Shown piece by piece: positions 36,865-44,943 of a DNA stretch of 64,000 bases. The DNA lies in the NCBI RefSeq assembly GCF_001421505.1, contig NZ_LMKL01000007.1:62001-126000 (forward strand), written 5' to 3'. The translations under genes and the position numbers were made by a program. Each line of letters begins with the position of its first letter. Positions within the stretch are counted from its first letter, which is position 1. This DNA comes from Sphingomonas sp. Leaf17. GTDB taxonomy: Bacteria; Pseudomonadota; Alphaproteobacteria; Sphingomonadales; Sphingomonadaceae. A model generated the notes under the pieces. That model saw only the letters and a list, made by a program, of their open reading frames with translations, was not told the origin of the DNA and made no database searches.

Positions 36865-37833
36865 ATGACCACCCACACCACGCGCATGCTCATCCTCGGT
36901 TCCGGTCCCGCCGGCCTGTCCGCCGCGATCTATGGCGCGCGCGCGGGGATGGAGCCGATCGTCGTGCAGGGGATCCAGCCGGGCGGGCAGCTGACCACCA
37001 CGACCGACGTCGAGAATTACCCCGGTTTCCGCGAGGTCATCCAGGGGCCGTGGCTGATGGAGGAAATGCAGGCGCAGGCCGAACATGTCGGTACGCGGCT
37101 GATGTGGGACACCATCACGCAGGTCGACCTGACGCGGCGGCCGTTCCGGCTGATCGGCGACGGCGGCGACGTGTATGAGGGCGACGTGCTGGTCATCGCG
37201 ACCGGCGCGCAGGCCAAGTGGCTGGGCATCGACAGCGAGGAGCCGATGAAGGGCAAGGGCGTCAGCGCGTGTGCGACGTGCGACGGATTCTTCTATCGCG
37301 GCAAGAAGGTCGCGGTGATCGGCGGCGGCAACACCGCGGTCGAGGAGGCGCTGTACCTGACCAACCATTCGCAGGACGTGACGCTGATCCACCGCCGCGA
37401 TTCGCTGCGCGCCGAAAAGATCCTGCAGCAGCGGCTGTTCGCCCATCCCAACATCACCGTGCTGTGGAACAAGGAGGTGGCGGAGTTCATCGACGGCGGC
37501 GGCAATGCCGGCCTGGTCGGAATCGCGCTGACCGACACGGTGACGGGCGAGACGAGCAGGCTGGACGTCGATGGCGGCTTCGTCGCGATCGGCCATCACC
37601 CGGCGACCGAGCTGTTCCGCGGGCATCTGGAGCTGGACACCGACGGCTATATCGCGGTCGAGACGGGATCGACCCGCACCAGCGTCGAGGGCGTGTTCGC
37701 GTGCGGCGACGTGATGGACAAGGTGTACCGCCAGGCGGTGACCGCGGCGGGGACGGGCTGCATGGCCGCGCTGGACGCCGAGCGGTTCCTGGCGGCGGCA
37801 GAGTTCGCGGAGATGGCCGAGGCGGCGGAATAG
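36865..37833 (+). CDS. trxB: thioredoxin reductase
   Basis: 322-residue NADPH- and FAD-dependent enzyme. FAD motif GSGPAGLSAAIYGAR near the start, redox-active CATC in SACATCDGFFY (near residue 135), NADPH motif VIGGGNTAVEEALYL, and the C-terminal FACGDVMDKVYRQAVTAAG FAD motif. Reduces thioredoxin for disulfide repair and ribonucleotide reductase. Confidence 0.96.
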   Translation: MTTHTTRMLILGSGPAGLSAAIYGARAGMEPIVVQGIQPGGQLTTTTDVENYPGFREVIQGPWLMEEMQAQAEHVGTRLMWDTITQVDLTRRPFRLIGDGGDVYEGDVLVIATGAQAKWLGIDSEEPMKGKGVSACATCDGFFYRGKKVAVIGGGNTAVEEALYLTNHSQDVTLIHRRDSLRAEKILQQRLFAHPNITVLWNKEVAEFIDGGGNAGLVGIALTDTVTGETSRLDVDGGFVAIGHHPATELFRGHLELDTDGYIAVETGSTRTSVEGVFACGDVMDKVYRQAVTAAGTGCMAALDAERFLAAAEFAEMAEAAE

Positions 37834-37902
37834 GGGTGGGGTGGTTTTCTGACCGCCTATTTCAGCTAGCGGACATAGGGTTAGAGCAGTAACGTATCCG
37901 GG

Positions 37903-38478
37903 ATGTTGACCCGCGTCGCTCCGGCTGTCCTGCCTGTCGTGCTGCTTGCTAGCGGCTGTTCGCCTTACAACGAGCGAAAATTGGAAGGGCACGTCTTCGC
38001 AATTCCGAAGCCAATTGATCAATCGGATGAGACGCTGTTCTTTCTGCCAGCGCCCGACCCAAGTGACGGCATATCCTTCGTCCTAAACCCAAGTGCGCGT
38101 TTGCAGGACCAAAATCTGATACGTGTTGAGAGCCGGGAACGGATGTGCGCCCGGGCGGCCGGAACGCAGGCGCAGATTAACAGGACTATTTGCGCCACGC
38201 GGCCAATGGCATGGCACGGCATTCGACTCCGTAGGATACAGGATGGGGTATTCTGGACGTACACTTTGCCTGCTACGACCGATCACGAGAAGCCTATGGT
38301 CTTGGCGAGTTGCTTTGAGATGGGCGGCGGTGTCCTTCCGGGGCTATGCACCGCTAACTTGCCGCTGAACGACCTCGTCATCACAATTCATCTTCACGAT
38401 AAGCAGATGCCATCAGTGGAACGAATATATGATCGCGCGGTGGCAAACTTGCATCGATGGGAACAGCGGCGGCAATGA
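37903..38478 (+). CDS. hypothetical lipoprotein
   Basis: 191 residues with a lipoprotein signal (lipobox LASGC, Cys19). The rest has no recognised domain; it contains four or five further Cys that could pair, and a C-terminal helix DRAVANLHRWEQRR. Codon use is less GC-biased than in neighbours. Probably outer-membrane or periplasmic; function unknown. An REP-like element lies 50 bases downstream. Confidence 0.6.
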   Translation: MLTRVAPAVLPVVLLASGCSPYNERKLEGHVFAIPKPIDQSDETLFFLPAPDPSDGISFVLNPSARLQDQNLIRVESRERMCARAAGTQAQINRTICATRPMAWHGIRLRRIQDGVFWTYTLPATTDHEKPMVLASCFEMGGGVLPGLCTANLPLNDLVITIHLHDKQMPSVERIYDRAVANLHRWEQRRQ

Positions 38479-38529
38479 CCGCAATCCACCATTTTTGCTC
38501 GCCGACGGTTCGCAAATTGCCTGCCATAA

Positions 38530-38621
38530 CTTCCCCGGCGAAGGCCGGGACCCAGTTGGGTCGGCGGTGGTAAGTCCATACGAACTTCAACCCAACTGGA
38601 CCCCGGCCTTCGCCGGGGAGG
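38530..38621. repeat. REP-like inverted repeat element (type B)
   Basis: Left arm CTTCCCCGGCGAAGGCCGGG followed by ACCCAGTTGGG; right arm CCCAACTGG followed by ACCCCGGCCTTCGCCGGGGA. Placed between two genes whose 3' ends face each other. Same family as 6374 and 55060. Confidence 0.85.
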
Positions 38622-38687
38622 TTGTTTGGGTGTGGGGTTTGAAGCGTGCCGCTACGTGATGGCTGCCGTGCTGTATAACTGCGAGTT

Positions 38688-38957
38688 TTACTTGGCCCGC
38701 TGTCGGGCCGCCAAGGCAAGGCCTGCCGCGATCTGCGCCAATGCGTAAAGACGGCGACGGCCGGGTTTCCCGACGAAGGGCTGGACCAATTTCTCCGTCC
38801 CGAGCGCCCGCTCCTGCCAGAGCGTGACGTGGCGGCGGGGTTGGAGCAGGCCGATCAGGCCGTCGCCGACCATGAAGATCGCGGCCATCTCGGTGATGCG
38901 GGCGGCAACCGGTGGCGTGCTGGCGGGCGGGGCGACGACGGGTGGAGTGTCGGTCAT
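38688..38957 (-). CDS. small hypothetical membrane-associated protein
   Basis: 89 residues. After a Pro-rich start there are two moderately hydrophobic segments (AAIFMVGDGLIGLLQ and LYALAQIAAGLALAA) separated by a basic stretch. No family recognised. Its ATG overlaps the stop of the M1 aminopeptidase gene (ATGA), so the two are co-translated; the function may relate to that enzyme's location, but this is inference. Confidence 0.6.
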   Translation of the reverse strand: MTDTPPVVAPPASTPPVAARITEMAAIFMVGDGLIGLLQPRRHVTLWQERALGTEKLVQPFVGKPGRRRLYALAQIAAGLALAARQRAK

Positions 38958-40675
38958 TTCGCTCCCTTTCCGGCGCGCCAGTTGCGGTAGTCCTCGATCT
39001 GCTGGCTGTAGCGCAGGGCGCGGGCGAAGGGGTCGATGATGACGTGCGCGCCAGCGGGGACGGAAAGGGTGGCGGTGCCGTCGGTCATCGCGACGCGCTC
39101 GATGCGGTCGCCGATCTGGACCTCGACCGGCATCGGGAAGCGGCCGTTGCCGGGGACTTTCCAACTGAGCGTCAGTGTGTCGCCGACCCGGGTCTGGACC
39201 AGTTCGGGCAGGGCCGCCTGACGTAGATAGACGTCGAAGAACCAGCGATAGTCCTTGCCCGTCACTTGGGCGACGATCGCCTGATATTCGGCGGTCGAGC
39301 CGAAGCGGGGTTTGAAATTGCCCGGTTTCGGGTCGGGTCGGCCATAGACCGCGCGGCGGGTGACGTCCCGGAACGCCGCGTCGCCGATCAGCCCACGCAG
39401 GGTGTGGAGCATCCACGACCCCTTCATGTAGATGTCGAGGCCGGCACCGCCCTTGCTCGCCTCGTACACCTCCTCCTCGGTACGGATGCGGCCGGTGGTG
39501 ATGGGCTTGAGGTTCGCGATCTGGCTGCGCTGCGCGTCCATCATCGTCGCATAGCGCGCCTCGCCCTCGCGCCAGCGGCCATAGGCGGGCTGCATGTAGC
39601 TGCCATAGCCCTCGTGCAGCCAGTAATCGTCCCAGTTGGCGGCGGTCAGCTGGTTGCCGAACCATTCATGCGCGAATTCGTGCTGGAACAGCCAGTCGAA
39701 GCCTTCGGGAGCCTTGGCATAGTCGTTGCCGTAGGCGTTGATCGTCTGGTGCTCCATGCCCTTGTGCGGGGTTTCGACCACGCCGACCTTCTCGTCCCCG
39801 AACGGGTAGGGGCCGACGGTGGATTCGAAGAAATCGAGCGTCGGGGCGAATTCGGCGAACAGCGTCTTCGCCTTGGCCTCCTCGCCGGGCAGGTACCAGT
39901 AGAACATCGGGATGCTGTTGCCGAACCGGCTCTTGTACGTGCCGCTGATCTCCTCATACGGGCCGACGTTCAGCGCGATGGCATAGGTGTTGGGGTTCTT
40001 CGTCCGCCAGTTCCACGTCGTGCGGCCATCGGGCAGCGTGTCGACGCCGAGCAGCCGCCCGTTGGAGGGGGCCTTCAGTCCCTTCGGCACGGTGATGTGC
40101 AGCGTGACGACGCCCGGCTCGCCGGTCGGGAAATCGAGGCAGGGCCAGAACAGGTCGCAGCCATAGCCCTCGGCGGTGGTCGCGAACCATGTCCGCCCGT
40201 CCAGCGTCTTCGACCAGACGACGCCGTCGTCCCACGGCGCGCGGACCGCGACGTGCGGCGTGCCGCCATAGGTGATCCTTGCGGTGATTTTCCCGCCGGT
40301 CGGGACGGTGCGGGGCAGGGTGACGACCAGCCGACCCTCGGGGTTGGTCCACGCGGCTGGCGTCAGCGCGACGCCGTCGATCGACAGGGCGCGGACGGGC
40401 AGGTTGCGGTCGAGGTCGATCTTCAGGACTGACACCGGTGCTTTGGTCGTGAAGACGAGCGTGGCGACCCCCTCCAGCCGCTGGGTAACGGGCAGAACCT
40501 CGAAGGCGAGATCGGCGGAGACGAAGGTCAGCTTGGCCTGCTCCGCGTCGATGACGCCGCCCGACCGCATCGTCTGCTCGGTCAGTGGCGGTTCGCCCTT
40601 CTTCGGGAGCGGCGCCGCGGTGGCGGTCGCGGCGAACAGCGCGGCGGATGCCAGCAGGAGAAAACGGGGGGACAT
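38954..40675 (-). CDS. M1 family zinc aminopeptidase, exported
   Basis: 573 residues with a signal peptide (MSPRFLLLASAALFAATATA). The zinc motif is HEFAHEWFGNQ, with the third ligand Glu about 20 residues later in LHEGYGSYMQP; the substrate motif GMEHQT (exopeptidase site) precedes it. Hydrolyses N-terminal residues of peptides in the periplasm. Shorter than cytoplasmic PepN because the large C-terminal domain is absent. It is divergent from lon and coupled to a small membrane gene downstream. Confidence 0.9.
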   Translation of the reverse strand: MSPRFLLLASAALFAATATAAPLPKKGEPPLTEQTMRSGGVIDAEQAKLTFVSADLAFEVLPVTQRLEGVATLVFTTKAPVSVLKIDLDRNLPVRALSIDGVALTPAAWTNPEGRLVVTLPRTVPTGGKITARITYGGTPHVAVRAPWDDGVVWSKTLDGRTWFATTAEGYGCDLFWPCLDFPTGEPGVVTLHITVPKGLKAPSNGRLLGVDTLPDGRTTWNWRTKNPNTYAIALNVGPYEEISGTYKSRFGNSIPMFYWYLPGEEAKAKTLFAEFAPTLDFFESTVGPYPFGDEKVGVVETPHKGMEHQTINAYGNDYAKAPEGFDWLFQHEFAHEWFGNQLTAANWDDYWLHEGYGSYMQPAYGRWREGEARYATMMDAQRSQIANLKPITTGRIRTEEEVYEASKGGAGLDIYMKGSWMLHTLRGLIGDAAFRDVTRRAVYGRPDPKPGNFKPRFGSTAEYQAIVAQVTGKDYRWFFDVYLRQAALPELVQTRVGDTLTLSWKVPGNGRFPMPVEVQIGDRIERVAMTDGTATLSVPAGAHVIIDPFARALRYSQQIEDYRNWRAGKGAK

Positions 40676-40767
40676 GGGGCTGCGGTCTCCGGTCGGGCGA
40701 ATACCGGGCGGACCTTTGCCGTCGGGCGCGGTCTTTGCAAGCGACGCGGATCGAACCGCGCGGGCGA

Positions 40768-40798
40768 TTGATGGATCGGTCATACCTTCCCATATAGT
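40768..40798 (+). promoter_or_regulatory. lon promoter candidate, possibly heat-shock type
   Basis: TTGATG (40768-40773) and TTCCCATATAGT (40787-40798). The CCCATATA core resembles an RpoH -10 (CCCCATNT), while TTGATG with TATAGT could serve sigma-70 at a long 19-base spacing. About 40 bases before the lon ATG. Confidence 0.4.
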
Positions 40799-40838
40799 CT
40801 GCGAACGGGTGCGCCGTATGCACCCAGTCGGAGCTTGC

Positions 40839-43235
40839 ATGACCCAGACCTACCCTGTCCTTCCGCTGCGCGACATCGTCGTGTTCCCGCACATGATCGT
40901 GCCGCTGTTCGTCGGACGCGACCGTTCCGTGGCCGCGCTGGAAGCGGCGATGGCGGCCGACAAGGAGATTTTCCTCGTCGCCCAGCTTGACCCGGCGGAG
41001 GACGACCCCGCGCGCGACGACCTGTATTCGATGGGCGTCACCGCGACCGTCCTGCAATTGCTGAAGCTGCCCGACGGCACCGTGCGCGTGCTGGTCGAGG
41101 GCAAGGCGCGCGCCACGCTGGAGGTGCTGACCGAGGAGGGCGAGTATCTGACCGCGACGATCGCCCCGGTCGAGGACGAGGTCGTCGAGGGGCCGGAGGT
41201 GCAGGCGCTGATGCGCAGCGTCGTCGACCAGTTCGAGAATTATGCGAAGCTGAACCGCAAGCTGCCAAGCGAGACGGCGGTGCAGCTATCCGAGATCGTC
41301 GAGGCGGCCAAGCTGTCCGACGCGGTGATGGCGAACGTACAGGTCAAGGTCGCCGAAAAGCAGTCGCTGCTGATGCAGGCCAATCCGGTCAAGCGGCTGG
41401 AAATGGCGTTCGCGCTGATGGAGGGCGAACTCGGCGTTCTTCAGGTCGAGAAGAAGATCAAGAGCCGGGTCAAGCGCCAGATGGAGAAGACCCAGCGCGA
41501 ATATTATCTGAACGAGCAGCTGAAGGCGATCCAGCGCGAACTCGGCAACGAGGGCGAGGAAGGCGAGGGCGACGAGATCGCCGAGCTGACCCAGAAAATC
41601 GCGACGATGAAGCTGTCGAAGGAAGCCCGGACCAAGGCGACCGCCGAACTCAAGAAGATGAAGACCATGGCGCCGATGAGCGCCGAGGCGACCGTCGTGC
41701 GCAATTACCTCGATGTGCTGCTGGGGCTGCCCTGGGGCAAGAAGTCCAAGCTGAAGAAGGATATCGCGGCGGCACAGGCGGTGCTCGACGAGGATCATTA
41801 CGCGCTGGAAAAGGTGAAGGACCGGATCGTCGAATATCTCGGCGTGCAGGCGCGCACCAACAAGCTCAAAGGGCCGATCCTGTGCCTCGTCGGACCACCG
41901 GGCGTCGGCAAGACGAGTCTTGGCAAGTCGATCGCCAAGGCATGCGGACGCGAATTCATTCGCCAGTCGCTGGGCGGCGTGCGCGACGAGGCGGAGATTC
42001 GCGGGCATCGGCGGACCTATATCGGCTCGCTGCCGGGCAAGATCGTCACGAACCTGAAGAAGGCTGGTACGTCGAACCCATTGTTCCTGCTCGACGAGAT
42101 CGACAAGCTGGGCCAGGATTTCCGCGGCGATCCGGCATCGGCGCTGCTGGAGGTGCTCGACCCCGAACAGAACGGCAAGTTCCAGGACCATTATCTGGAA
42201 ATCGACATCGACCTGTCGGACATCATGTTCGTGTGCACCGCGAACACGCTGAACCTGCCGCAGGCTTTGCTCGACCGGATGGAGATCATCCGGCTTGAGG
42301 GCTATACCGAGGACGAGAAGGTCGAGATCGCCGAGCGGCATCTGATCGAAAAGCAGATCGACGCGCATGGCCTGAAGAAGGGCGAGTTCGTGCTCACCCA
42401 GCCGGGTCTGCGCGCGCTGATCCAGATGTACACGCGCGAGGCGGGTGTGCGGACGCTGGAGCGCGAGATCGCCAAATTGTGCCGCAAGGCGCTGCGCCGG
42501 ATCCTGGAGGGCAAGGCGGCCAGCGTCGAGATCACGCCGGAGAACCTGTCCGAGTTCGCGGGCGTGCAGAAATACCGCCACGGCCTGTCGGAAACCGAGC
42601 ATCAGATCGGCGCGGTGACGGGCCTCGCCTGGACCGAGGTCGGCGGCGAGTTGCTGACGATCGAGAGCGTGACCGTGTCGGGCAAGGGCGCGGCCAAACT
42701 GACCGGCCAGCTGGGCGACGTGATGAAGGAGTCGATCGAAACCGCGTTCAGCTTCGTGAAGGCGCGCGCGCCGTCCTATGGCATCAAGCCGAGCCTGTTC
42801 GCGCGCAAGGACATCCACATCCATCTGCCCGAGGGCGCGGTGCCCAAGGACGGGCCGTCGGCGGGTGTCGGGATCGTCACGTCGATCGTGTCGACGATGA
42901 CCGGTATTCCGGTGCGGCGCGAGGTGGCGATGACCGGCGAGGTGACGCTGCGCGGTCGCGTGCTGCCGATCGGCGGTCTGAAGGAAAAGCTGCTGGCGGC
43001 GCTGCGCGGCGGGATCGAGACGGTGCTGATCCCGAAGGACAATGAAAAGGATCTGGCCGAGATTCCGGCCAACATCAAGGCCGGGCTGACGATCATCCCG
43101 GTCGCGCATGTCGATGAAGTGCTGCGGCTGGCGCTGACCGAGCCGCTGGAGGCGATCGACTGGACCGATGCCGACGAACTGGCGGCCCTGCCGCCGGCCC
43201 CGATCGCACCGGCGGGCGTCGAACGGCACCATTGA
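40839..43235 (+). CDS. lon: ATP-dependent protease Lon
   Basis: 798-residue LonA. N-terminal substrate domain ([23 protein letters not shown]), coiled-coil middle, AAA+ module with Walker A GPPGVGKT (residues 352-359) and Walker [10 protein letters not shown], and a protease domain with the Ser674/Lys715 dyad (DGPSAGVG and IGGLKEKLL). Degrades misfolded and regulatory proteins. GGAG lies 7 bases before ATG 40839. The hup gene follows, as in many proteobacteria. Confidence 0.97.
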   Translation: MTQTYPVLPLRDIVVFPHMIVPLFVGRDRSVAALEAAMAADKEIFLVAQLDPAEDDPARDDLYSMGVTATVLQLLKLPDGTVRVLVEGKARATLEVLTEEGEYLTATIAPVEDEVVEGPEVQALMRSVVDQFENYAKLNRKLPSETAVQLSEIVEAAKLSDAVMANVQVKVAEKQSLLMQANPVKRLEMAFALMEGELGVLQVEKKIKSRVKRQMEKTQREYYLNEQLKAIQRELGNEGEEGEGDEIAELTQKIATMKLSKEARTKATAELKKMKTMAPMSAEATVVRNYLDVLLGLPWGKKSKLKKDIAAAQAVLDEDHYALEKVKDRIVEYLGVQARTNKLKGPILCLVGPPGVGKTSLGKSIAKACGREFIRQSLGGVRDEAEIRGHRRTYIGSLPGKIVTNLKKAGTSNPLFLLDEIDKLGQDFRGDPASALLEVLDPEQNGKFQDHYLEIDIDLSDIMFVCTANTLNLPQALLDRMEIIRLEGYTEDEKVEIAERHLIEKQIDAHGLKKGEFVLTQPGLRALIQMYTREAGVRTLEREIAKLCRKALRRILEGKAASVEITPENLSEFAGVQKYRHGLSETEHQIGAVTGLAWTEVGGELLTIESVTVSGKGAAKLTGQLGDVMKESIETAFSFVKARAPSYGIKPSLFARKDIHIHLPEGAVPKDGPSAGVGIVTSIVSTMTGIPVRREVAMTGEVTLRGRVLPIGGLKEKLLAALRGGIETVLIPKDNEKDLAEIPANIKAGLTIIPVAHVDEVLRLALTEPLEAIDWTDADELAALPPAPIAPAGVERHH

Positions 43236-43380
43236 TCGTATAAAGCCGGTCGGTACGCCGGGAAGGACTGGACGGGCGCGGTTTCGTTTGACACTGCGCC
43301 CTCCCGCCGCATTATCGGCACATGCGCGTCCGCGGTTTCCGGAACCGCGACGCATCTGAATTTCAGTGGGGAATACGCGA

Positions 43381-43653
43381 ATGAACAAGCAGGAGCTGAT
43401 CTCGACGGTCGCCGACACGTCGGGCCTTGGCAAGGGGGATGCGGTCAAGGCGGTCGAGGCCGTGTTCGACGCCATCTCCGCCGCGTTGAAGAAGGGCGAC
43501 GAAGTGCGCCTGGTGGGGTTCGGCACGTTTTCGGTGTCGAAGCGCAAGGCGTCGACCGGTCGCAACCCGCGCACCGGTGAGCCGATGACGATCAAGGCGT
43601 CGACCCAGCCGAAGTTCAAGGCCGGCAAGGGCCTGAAGGATTCGGTCAACTGA
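43381..43653 (+). CDS. hup: HU family DNA-binding protein
   Basis: 90-residue HU subunit. MNKQELISTVADTSGL at the start, GFGTFSVSKRKASTGRNPRTGE forming the DNA-gripping arms (given in part: GRNPRTGE with the intercalating Pro), and a Lys-rich end. Bends and compacts DNA as a dimer. The ATG at 43381 gives the standard N terminus; a GTG/ATG further upstream is unnecessary. Directly after lon. Confidence 0.95.
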   Translation: MNKQELISTVADTSGLGKGDAVKAVEAVFDAISAALKKGDEVRLVGFGTFSVSKRKASTGRNPRTGEPMTIKASTQPKFKAGKGLKDSVN

Positions 43654-43674
43654 TGGCAGCGGCCGGTTGGGGGC

Positions 43675-43704
43675 TGGACAAGCGTCCACCCTGCGCCTAA
43701 AGGC
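43675..43704 (+). promoter_or_regulatory. promoter of tRNA-Val
   Basis: TGGACA (43675-43680), then TAAAGG (43699-43704), 18-base spacer, 17 bases before the tRNA. Confidence 0.45.
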
Positions 43705-43721
43705 CGCCTTCCCGAGTTTCG

Positions 43722-43796
43722 GGCGCGTAGCTCAGTGGTAGAGCACACCCTTCACACGGGTGGGGTCGCTGGTTCAATCCCAGCCGCGCCCACCAT
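43722..43796 (+). tRNA. tRNA-Val (anticodon CAC)
   Basis: Acceptor GGGCGCG pairs with CGCGCCC; anticodon stem CACCC/GGGTG with loop TTCACAC gives CAC (reads GUG). T arm TGGTTCAATCCCA; CCA is encoded. 75 bases. Confidence 0.96.
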
Positions 43797-43803
43797 GTTT
43801 CAG

Positions 43804-43845
43804 AACCCTCCCGCGGCGTCGTGTCGCGGGAGGGTTTTGTTTTTG
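43804..43845 (+). terminator. Rho-independent terminator after tRNA-Val
   Basis: A perfect 12-bp stem (43804-43815, AACCCTCCCGCG, with 43825-43836) and 9-base loop, followed by TTGTTTTT. The rest of the gap to 43985 shows no gene. Confidence 0.85.
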
Positions 43846-43985
43846 TTGTCCCGGTGGACAACGACCGCCTGATCTCGTTGCGATGCTGTAACAACCACCG
43901 GAGGCCGGTTGCTTTTGGTCTCGACCGGGCATAGCGTTGCCATGTCAAGTGAATAGCATGTCACGGGTGCGGACGGGGGAACGTC

Positions 43986-44399
43986 ATGAAGCGTACGGAG
44001 CGGCTGGAACTCTGGACGAAACCGGTGTCACGCGATGGGTGTCCTGACGATGACCAGGATTTGCGACACGCCGCCCGGTGCATGATCGTCGCGCGTCGTG
44101 CGCTGTCGCCGGCGATACCGATCGACCTGGTCCACGATCCCGTGCTGGACATGATGCTGGCGCTGTTCATGGCGACGGGGTTTCGGCTGTCGCGCGCACA
44201 GCTTTGCGCTGCGACCACCGTGTCCGGCACGGTGGCGGACCGCTGGATCGACGTCGGGCTGGGGCATGGTCTGATGGAAATACCGGCCGATCGCGGTGGC
44301 GACATCCGCCTTGCCAGGGAGGGCAGGGCGATGATGCGATCGGCGTTGCAGGCGGTTATCGATTCACAGCGCGTTCTGCACGCGCAGGATCTCCATTGA
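43986..44399 (+). CDS. small putative winged-helix protein
   Basis: 137 residues. No family recognised with confidence. The central part, FRLSRAQLCAATTVSGTVADRWIDVGLGHGLMEI, reads like a winged helix-turn-helix (recognition segment SGTVADRWI), with a C-terminal wing DIRLAREGRAMM, reminiscent of small MarR-like sphingomonad regulators. The last 44 bases overlap the convergent minus-strand frame ending at 44356. It may respond to conditions governing the nearby elpS locus, but that is speculation. Confidence 0.55.
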   Translation: MKRTERLELWTKPVSRDGCPDDDQDLRHAARCMIVARRALSPAIPIDLVHDPVLDMMLALFMATGFRLSRAQLCAATTVSGTVADRWIDVGLGHGLMEIPADRGGDIRLAREGRAMMRSALQAVIDSQRVLHAQDLH

Positions 44400-44781
44400 T
44401 CGCGGGGGTGTGAGCCGAGGCGGTTTCAAGGCGCGCCTCAAGCGTCGCGATCGGCTGGGACAATTGCGCTACGACCAGGAAATCGCCCTGCGATTCCAGA
44501 ATATCACTTGCCTCGTTCAACAGCTGCAGGACCTGCCGATCACGCTCCATCAGAATCCAATCGTTTGCACAGAGTACAGAATAAGTAAGGTTGGTATACT
44601 TTAACCGATAACGGTTGACAATATAGTAACGCAGTAGCGCCTCTGGCCCATAATTGGTCTCATTCCATTCGTCGAAAACCGTACCACTGACCGCCTGCCT
44701 GGCTGATCCATCGTCAGCGCGGTCACGGGGGCACGGGGGGGGGGGGGCACAGGACAGGGGCGTCGGGATGCTGCGCGACAT
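44356..44781 (-). CDS. hypothetical protein preceded by a poly-C tract
   Basis: Frame of 141 codons. From about residue 33 (TVFDEWNETNYGPEALLRYY) onward it looks like genuine protein: mixed polar and hydrophobic helices, relaxed codon use, ending in RAERAVNR. No family recognised. The first 30 residues cross a run of 13 C (coding strand) translated as Pro and have no plausible ribosome-binding site at the ATG. So the true start is unclear, and the gene may be switched on or off by slippage in the tract or be a 5'-truncated remnant. Tail-to-tail with the winged-helix gene. Confidence 0.35.
   Translation of the reverse strand: MSRSIPTPLSCAPPPPCPRDRADDGSARQAVSGTVFDEWNETNYGPEALLRYYIVNRYRLKYTNLTYSVLCANDWILMERDRQVLQLLNEASDILESQGDFLVVAQLSQPIATLEARLETASAHTPAINGDPARAERAVNR
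44735..44747. repeat. G13 homopolymer tract
   Basis: Thirteen consecutive G on the plus strand, longest homopolymer in the window, within the 5' end of the minus-strand frame 44356-44781 and about 45 bases upstream of the Pho-box array. Such tracts slip during replication. Confidence 0.95.
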
Positions 44782-44790
44782 CCGGCGCCG

Positions 44791-44856
44791 GCGTCACAAA
44801 ATCGTCATCTCGCCGTCGTCGTTCCGTCATCGAAACGGCATCCAACCGTCATCTGC
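44791..44856 (+). promoter_or_regulatory. array of six 11-bp Pho-box-like half-sites
   Basis: Six contiguous 11-base units share a (C/T)CGTCAT-N4 pattern: GCGTCACAAAA, TCGTCATCTCG, CCGTCGTCGTT, CCGTCATCGAA, ACGGCATCCAA and CCGTCATCTGC. PhoB binds 11-bp direct repeats of (C)TGTCAT plus four AT-rich bases, so phase and 7-base core fit. The second base is C rather than T throughout, and N4 is not strictly AT-rich. The orientation fits activation of the downstream lipoprotein gene (ATG 44944). Confidence 0.65.
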
Positions 44857-44943
44857 GTCACCTAGGGCCGGCATGGGATCGGCAAGGGGGGAAGCCTTGG
44901 GTCGATCGTCCGCGACAGTTCGATTCGACCGGGAGTTTTCCGC

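Noticed and set aside
38394..38719. Minus-strand frame across the REP-like element at 38530
   Set aside because: Its core is repeat sequence, and the plus-strand lipoprotein gene explains the rest.
41286..43748. 800-codon minus-strand frame opposite lon and hup
   Set aside because: Shadow of lon; no ribosome-binding site or recognisable domain, while lon is unambiguous.
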